From the NCBI GenBank assembly GCA_030529405.1, contig JAUMWZ010000048.1, positions 1 through 9,584 of the forward strand: a stretch of 9,584 nucleotides of DNA. The letters run 5' to 3'. How positions within the stretch are numbered: the first letter of the stretch is position 1; every line of letters starts with the position of its first letter. Position numbers and translations under genes: made by a program. Below, in pieces: positions 6,449 through 9,584 of the stretch. The stretch comes from Bacteroides sp. (GTDB taxonomy: Bacteria > Bacteroidota > Bacteroidia > Bacteroidales > Bacteroidaceae). The notes below the pieces were generated by a model. It was not told where the DNA came from and searched no databases. It was given only the letters and a program-made list of their open reading frames with translations.

Positions 6449-6624
6449 TATCTATATATCATTTAGAGATAAACCATATATGGCTGATATTCAAACTGTA
6501 TGTAGCTAGAGTTTAGACTGTATATGATAAACTTTTAGTTTGTATATAATTTAGAAATAAACTATATATAGCTGATTTATAAACTATATATCACTTAAAA
6601 GTAATGTATATATAATTAAGGAGT
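6449..6624. repeat. Intergenic 22-bp repeat array E (8 units, the longest)
   Basis: Units start at 6449 (TATCTATATATC), 6471 (AAACCATATATGG), 6493 (AAACTGTATGTAG), 6515 (AGACTGTATATG), 6537 (AGTTTGTATATA), 6559 (AAACTATATATAG), 6581 (AAACTATATATC) and about 6603 (AATGTATATATA). The first seven are spaced exactly 22 bases apart even though their sequences have diverged strongly; the last is uncertain by about two bases. The array lies between the ppdK terminator and the exported-protein gene, about 86 bases upstream of that gene's start. Confidence 0.88.
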
Positions 6625-6722
6625 AGGGGAGTTTAGTCGAGGAAAGTGTTATACGTTATCTACATATTGATGTTAGCTTGCTGACGATGACAACAATGTT
6701 TGCACAACTGCTTGTACAATAA

Positions 6723-6760
6723 AAAAAGGTTGGCGAGTGTTTACACTTGCCAACCTTTTT
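6723..6760 (-). terminator. Strong factor-independent terminator downstream of ppdK
   Basis: AAAAAGGTTGGCGAGTG (6723-6739) pairs with CACTTGCCAACCTTTTT (6744-6760), a 17-bp stem including one G-T pair and a four-base loop (6740-6743). On the minus strand it runs into a T tract (6721-6727). It begins about 20 bases after the ppdK stop. The plus-strand side also ends in five T residues, so it could work in both directions. Confidence 0.9.
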
Positions 6761-6779
6761 CTATTATGTAGTGGTTTTA

Positions 6780-9500
6780 TTAACCTTCTATTGCAGCTTG
6801 AGCAGCAGCTAGTCTAGCGATAGGTACTCTAAATGGCGAGCAACTTACGTAGTTCAATCCCACTCTGTGGCAGAACTTAACAGACGATGGTTCTCCTCCG
6901 TGTTCTCCACAGATACCACATTTAAGTTCTGGACGTATCTCTCTTCCCTTTTCAGTTGCCATTCGTACTAATTGACCTACTCCATTTTGATCTAACACTT
7001 GGAATGGGTCTACCTTCAAAATCTTCTTCTCTAAGTAGATAGGAAGGAATGAAGCAATATCATCACGAGAGTATCCGAATGTCATTTGAGTAAGGTCGTT
7101 TGTACCGAATGAGAAGAACTCAGCCGATGATGCAATACGGTTAGCTGTCAGAGCAGCACGAGGTATTTCAATCATTGTACCCACTTTGAAATCAATCTTA
7201 TCTCCATATTCAGCAAATACAAGCTCTGCCTCCTTGCGGATAACGTTTTCTTGTTCCTTAAACTCGTACAGAATACCTGTCAATGGTACCATTATTTCAG
7301 GGTGAGTCTCTACTCCTTCTTTCTTAAGTTCAAGTGCTGCACTCAAAATTGCACGTGTTTGCATTTGAGTTATCTCTGGATATGTGTTTCCAAGACGGCA
7401 ACCTCTGTGTCCAAGCATTGGGTTTGCTTCGCAAAGAGATTCTACTCTTTGGCGGATATATTGAACACTTACGCCCATAGCTTTAGCCATTTCTTCTTGC
7501 CCTTTACCATCGTGTGGCACGAATTCATGCAATGGTGGGTCAAGCAAACGCACTGTTACTGGGCAACCTGCCATAGCCTTGAATATTCCCTTAAAGTCTT
7601 CTTTTTGGTAAGGCAATATCTTTTCTAACGCTTTCTTACGTCCTTCTGCGTTTTCAGAAAGTATCATTTCGCGCATAGCCTTAATCTTATCGCCTTCAAA
7701 GAACATATGCTCTGTACGGCAAAGACCTATACCTACCGCGCCAAAACTACGTGCTACTTCTGCATCGTGTGGAGTGTCTGCGTTTGTACGAACTTGAAGT
7801 TTGGTATATTTGTCTGCTAGCTTCATAAGCTCAGAGAAGTCGCCTGACAATTCAGCAGCTTTGGTTTCTACCTCACCTTGATATACTTCTCCTGTGCTAC
7901 CGTTTAGAGAAAGGAAGTCGCCTTCTTTTAGTTTTACTCCATCTACTTCAACAGTTCTGTTCTTATAGTCTATGTTCAATGCGCCAGCTCCAGACACACA
8001 ACATTTACCCATACCACGTGCAACAACTGCAGCATGCGATGTCATACCGCCACGTGCTGTTAGTATACCTTGAGCTACAGCCATACCTGCAAGGTCTTCA
8101 GGCGAGGTTTCGATACGCACCATGATTACCTTGTGTCCGTCAGCAGCCCATTTTTCCGCATCATCAGCAAAGAATACAATCTTACCTGACGCTGCTCCCG
8201 GAGAAGCTGGTAGTCCTCTTGTAAGTACTTTAGCTTGTTTGAGGGCGGCTTTATCGAATACTGGGTGTAGAAGTTCATCTAGCTTGTTTGGTTCAACACG
8301 CATAAGTGCCGTCTTCTCATCAATCATTCCTTGTTTCAACAAATCAATGGCTATCTTTACCATAGCTGCACCTGTGCGCTTACCATTTCTTGTTTGCAAG
8401 AACCATAGTTTACCTTCTTGAACTGTAAACTCCATATCTTGCATATCCTTGTAGTGGTTTTCAAGTTTTGTTTGTAGTGCGTCAAGTTCTTTGTATATCT
8501 CTGGCATAGCTTCTTCCATAGATGGGAAGTTCTTAGCTCGTTCTTCTTCTGAGATTCCAGCTAGTTCAGCCCAGCGTTGTGAGCCTATTTTTGTGATTTG
8601 TTGTGGTGTTCTGATACCGGCAACAACGTCCTCACCTTGCGCATTGATTAAGTATTCTCCGTTGAATAGGTCTTCTCCTGTTCCAGCGTCGCGTGAGAAG
8701 CAAACTCCAGTGGCTGATGTTTCGCCCATGTTTCCGAACACCATTGCTTGCACATTGACTGCTGTTCCCCATTCGTCTGGAATACCTTCCATCTTACGGT
8801 ATAGGATAGCTCTTTCGTTCGACCATGAGTTGAACACAGCACAAATTGCTCCCCAAAGTTGTTCGTAAGCATCTGTAGGGAAGTCTTTGCCTGTTTGTGC
8901 TTTTACGGCTGCCTTAAATCTTCTAACAAGCTCTTTAAGGTCGTCAACTGTTAGTTCATTATCAAGTTTAACCCCTTTTTCATGTTTTACTTCTTCTATT
9001 ATAGCCTCAAATGGGTCGATGTCTTCTTTGTTTGTTGGCTTCATTCCAAGAACTACGTCGCCATACATTTGAACGAAACGACGGTAAGAGTCCCATGCAA
9101 AACGTGCATTTCCTGTTTTTCTTACAAGTCCTTCAACTACTTCTTCGTTCAAACCTAAGTTTAGGATTGTGTCCATCATACCTGGCATTGATGCTCTTGC
9201 ACCTGAACGTACAGACACTAGCAATGGGTTTTCTACGTCGCCAAACTTAGAGTTCATTAGTTTTTCTAGGTGTGCGATAGCGTTTATGACCTCGTTTCGG
9301 AGAAGTTCTATTACTTTATCTCGTCCTAGTGTGTTATATTCTGTACACACTTCTGTTGTTATTGTGAAACCCGGAGGTACTGGAATACCTATAAGATTCA
9401 TTTCAGCAAGGTTTGCACCCTTACCACCTAAAAGGTTTTTCATGTCGCCTTTACCTTCTGCGCAACCATTGCCGAAGGTATAAACTCTTTTCTTATCCAT
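6780..9500 (-). CDS. ppdK: Pyruvate, phosphate dikinase
   Basis: This cytoplasmic enzyme interconverts phosphoenolpyruvate + AMP + PPi and pyruvate + ATP + Pi. In anaerobes it can replace or supplement pyruvate kinase and also works in the gluconeogenic direction. At 906 residues it has full family length. The N-terminal ATP-grasp domain (about 1-370) shows GGKGANLAEM (25-34), SVRSGARASMPGMMDT (96-111) and QGEDVVAGIRTP (288-299). The central phosphohistidine domain has GGMTSHAAVVARG (484-496), with catalytic H489 and T487 at the position that the regulatory protein PDRP phosphorylates in plants and some bacteria. The C-terminal PEP/pyruvate barrel has GLCRTEHMF (592-600), RLLDPPLHEF (651-660), GHRGCRLG (697-704), FSFGTNDLTQM (796-806) and CGEHGGEP (864-871), with catalytic cysteine C864. 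All active-site elements are intact. The protein starts MDKKRVYTFGNG, family-like, and has a promoter element about 45 bases upstream and a strong terminator, so it is probably transcribed alone. Confidence 0.98.
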   Translation of the reverse strand: MDKKRVYTFGNGCAEGKGDMKNLLGGKGANLAEMNLIGIPVPPGFTITTEVCTEYNTLGRDKVIELLRNEVINAIAHLEKLMNSKFGDVENPLLVSVRSGARASMPGMMDTILNLGLNEEVVEGLVRKTGNARFAWDSYRRFVQMYGDVVLGMKPTNKEDIDPFEAIIEEVKHEKGVKLDNELTVDDLKELVRRFKAAVKAQTGKDFPTDAYEQLWGAICAVFNSWSNERAILYRKMEGIPDEWGTAVNVQAMVFGNMGETSATGVCFSRDAGTGEDLFNGEYLINAQGEDVVAGIRTPQQITKIGSQRWAELAGISEEERAKNFPSMEEAMPEIYKELDALQTKLENHYKDMQDMEFTVQEGKLWFLQTRNGKRTGAAMVKIAIDLLKQGMIDEKTALMRVEPNKLDELLHPVFDKAALKQAKVLTRGLPASPGAASGKIVFFADDAEKWAADGHKVIMVRIETSPEDLAGMAVAQGILTARGGMTSHAAVVARGMGKCCVSGAGALNIDYKNRTVEVDGVKLKEGDFLSLNGSTGEVYQGEVETKAAELSGDFSELMKLADKYTKLQVRTNADTPHDAEVARSFGAVGIGLCRTEHMFFEGDKIKAMREMILSENAEGRKKALEKILPYQKEDFKGIFKAMAGCPVTVRLLDPPLHEFVPHDGKGQEEMAKAMGVSVQYIRQRVESLCEANPMLGHRGCRLGNTYPEITQMQTRAILSAALELKKEGVETHPEIMVPLTGILYEFKEQENVIRKEAELVFAEYGDKIDFKVGTMIEIPRAALTANRIASSAEFFSFGTNDLTQMTFGYSRDDIASFLPIYLEKKILKVDPFQVLDQNGVGQLVRMATEKGREIRPELKCGICGEHGGEPSSVKFCHRVGLNYVSCSPFRVPIARLAAAQAAIEG

Positions 9501-9544
9501 CTAAATCTCGTATTAAATTTTGATTATACTAATTTTCTAGTCTG

Positions 9545-9552
9545 CAAATCTA
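9545..9552 (-). promoter_or_regulatory. Bacteroidota -7 promoter element for ppdK
   Basis: The minus strand reads TAGATTTG, matching TAnnTTTG. A T-rich TTTT lies about 20 bases upstream, a weak -33. The leader would be about 38 bases. The right edge of the window cuts off anything further upstream, including any repeat array. Confidence 0.5.
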
Positions 9553-9584
9553 ACCATATTTTTAATGAACAGAAAACTTTAATG

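Larger units (their letters stand above)
6364..6779. other. Intergenic gap between the exported-protein gene and ppdK
   Basis: This is the largest gap in the window, 416 bases. It contains repeat array E (6449-6624) and the ppdK terminator (6723-6760). The parts 6364-6448 (upstream region of the exported-protein gene) and 6625-6720 show no gene, RNA or clear promoter match. Confidence 0.6.

Noticed and set aside
1823..6624. The regular repeats as CRISPR arrays
   Set aside because: The units are head-to-tail with no unique spacers of constant length, they are only 22 bases long, they are degenerate, and no cas gene is in the window.
7251..9483. Long plus-strand frames opposite ppdK, and similar ones opposite pgk and pheS
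   Set aside because: They are antisense shadows of strongly conserved enzymes and have no motif of their own.

Overview
The window reads as Bacteroidales chromosome (phylum Bacteroidota). Four genes have the Bacteroidota-type promoter element TAnnTTTG 13 to 80 bases upstream of the start codon. The start codons lack clear Shine-Dalgarno sequences, the DNA is AT-rich, and the protein variants (PheS with a four-cysteine insertion, a long partial TPR-type protein, a glycolytic-type PPDK) fit that group. Genus cannot be fixed from the sequence alone.

All six genes lie on the minus strand. In transcription order (high to low coordinates) they are: ppdK (pyruvate, phosphate dikinase; complete); a small exported protein of unknown function; pheS (phenylalanyl-tRNA synthetase alpha); nth (endonuclease III); pgk (phosphoglycerate kinase); and a large TPR-type protein that is cut by the left edge, so only its first 546 residues are visible. 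Strong factor-independent terminators follow ppdK and the exported-protein gene, with good candidates after pheS and pgk. Promoter -7 elements precede ppdK, pheS, pgk and the TPR-type gene. This suggests mostly single-gene transcripts, with nth perhaps running into pgk. PGK and PPDK both act in lower glycolysis; the other genes are translation, DNA repair and unknown-function neighbours.

The unusual content lies between the genes. Every one of the five intergenic gaps carries a run of degenerate 22-base repeats with the core AAACTRTATATA. There are about 20 recognisable units, all in the same orientation, at 1823-1924, 3333-3370, 4123-4210, 5482-5592 and 6449-6624. Within arrays the spacing is almost always exactly 22 bases, about two helical turns, and the core is close to a palindrome (best form AAACCATATATGGTTT). 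One unit supplies the nth stop codon and its last residues, and another array abuts the pgk stop codon. I do not recognise this element family. It is the best candidate here for something undescribed: a phased protein-binding or DNA-bending array, an RNA 3'-end element, or a dispersed repeat that spreads into gaps.

No tRNA, rRNA, insertion sequence, CRISPR array or phage gene was seen.
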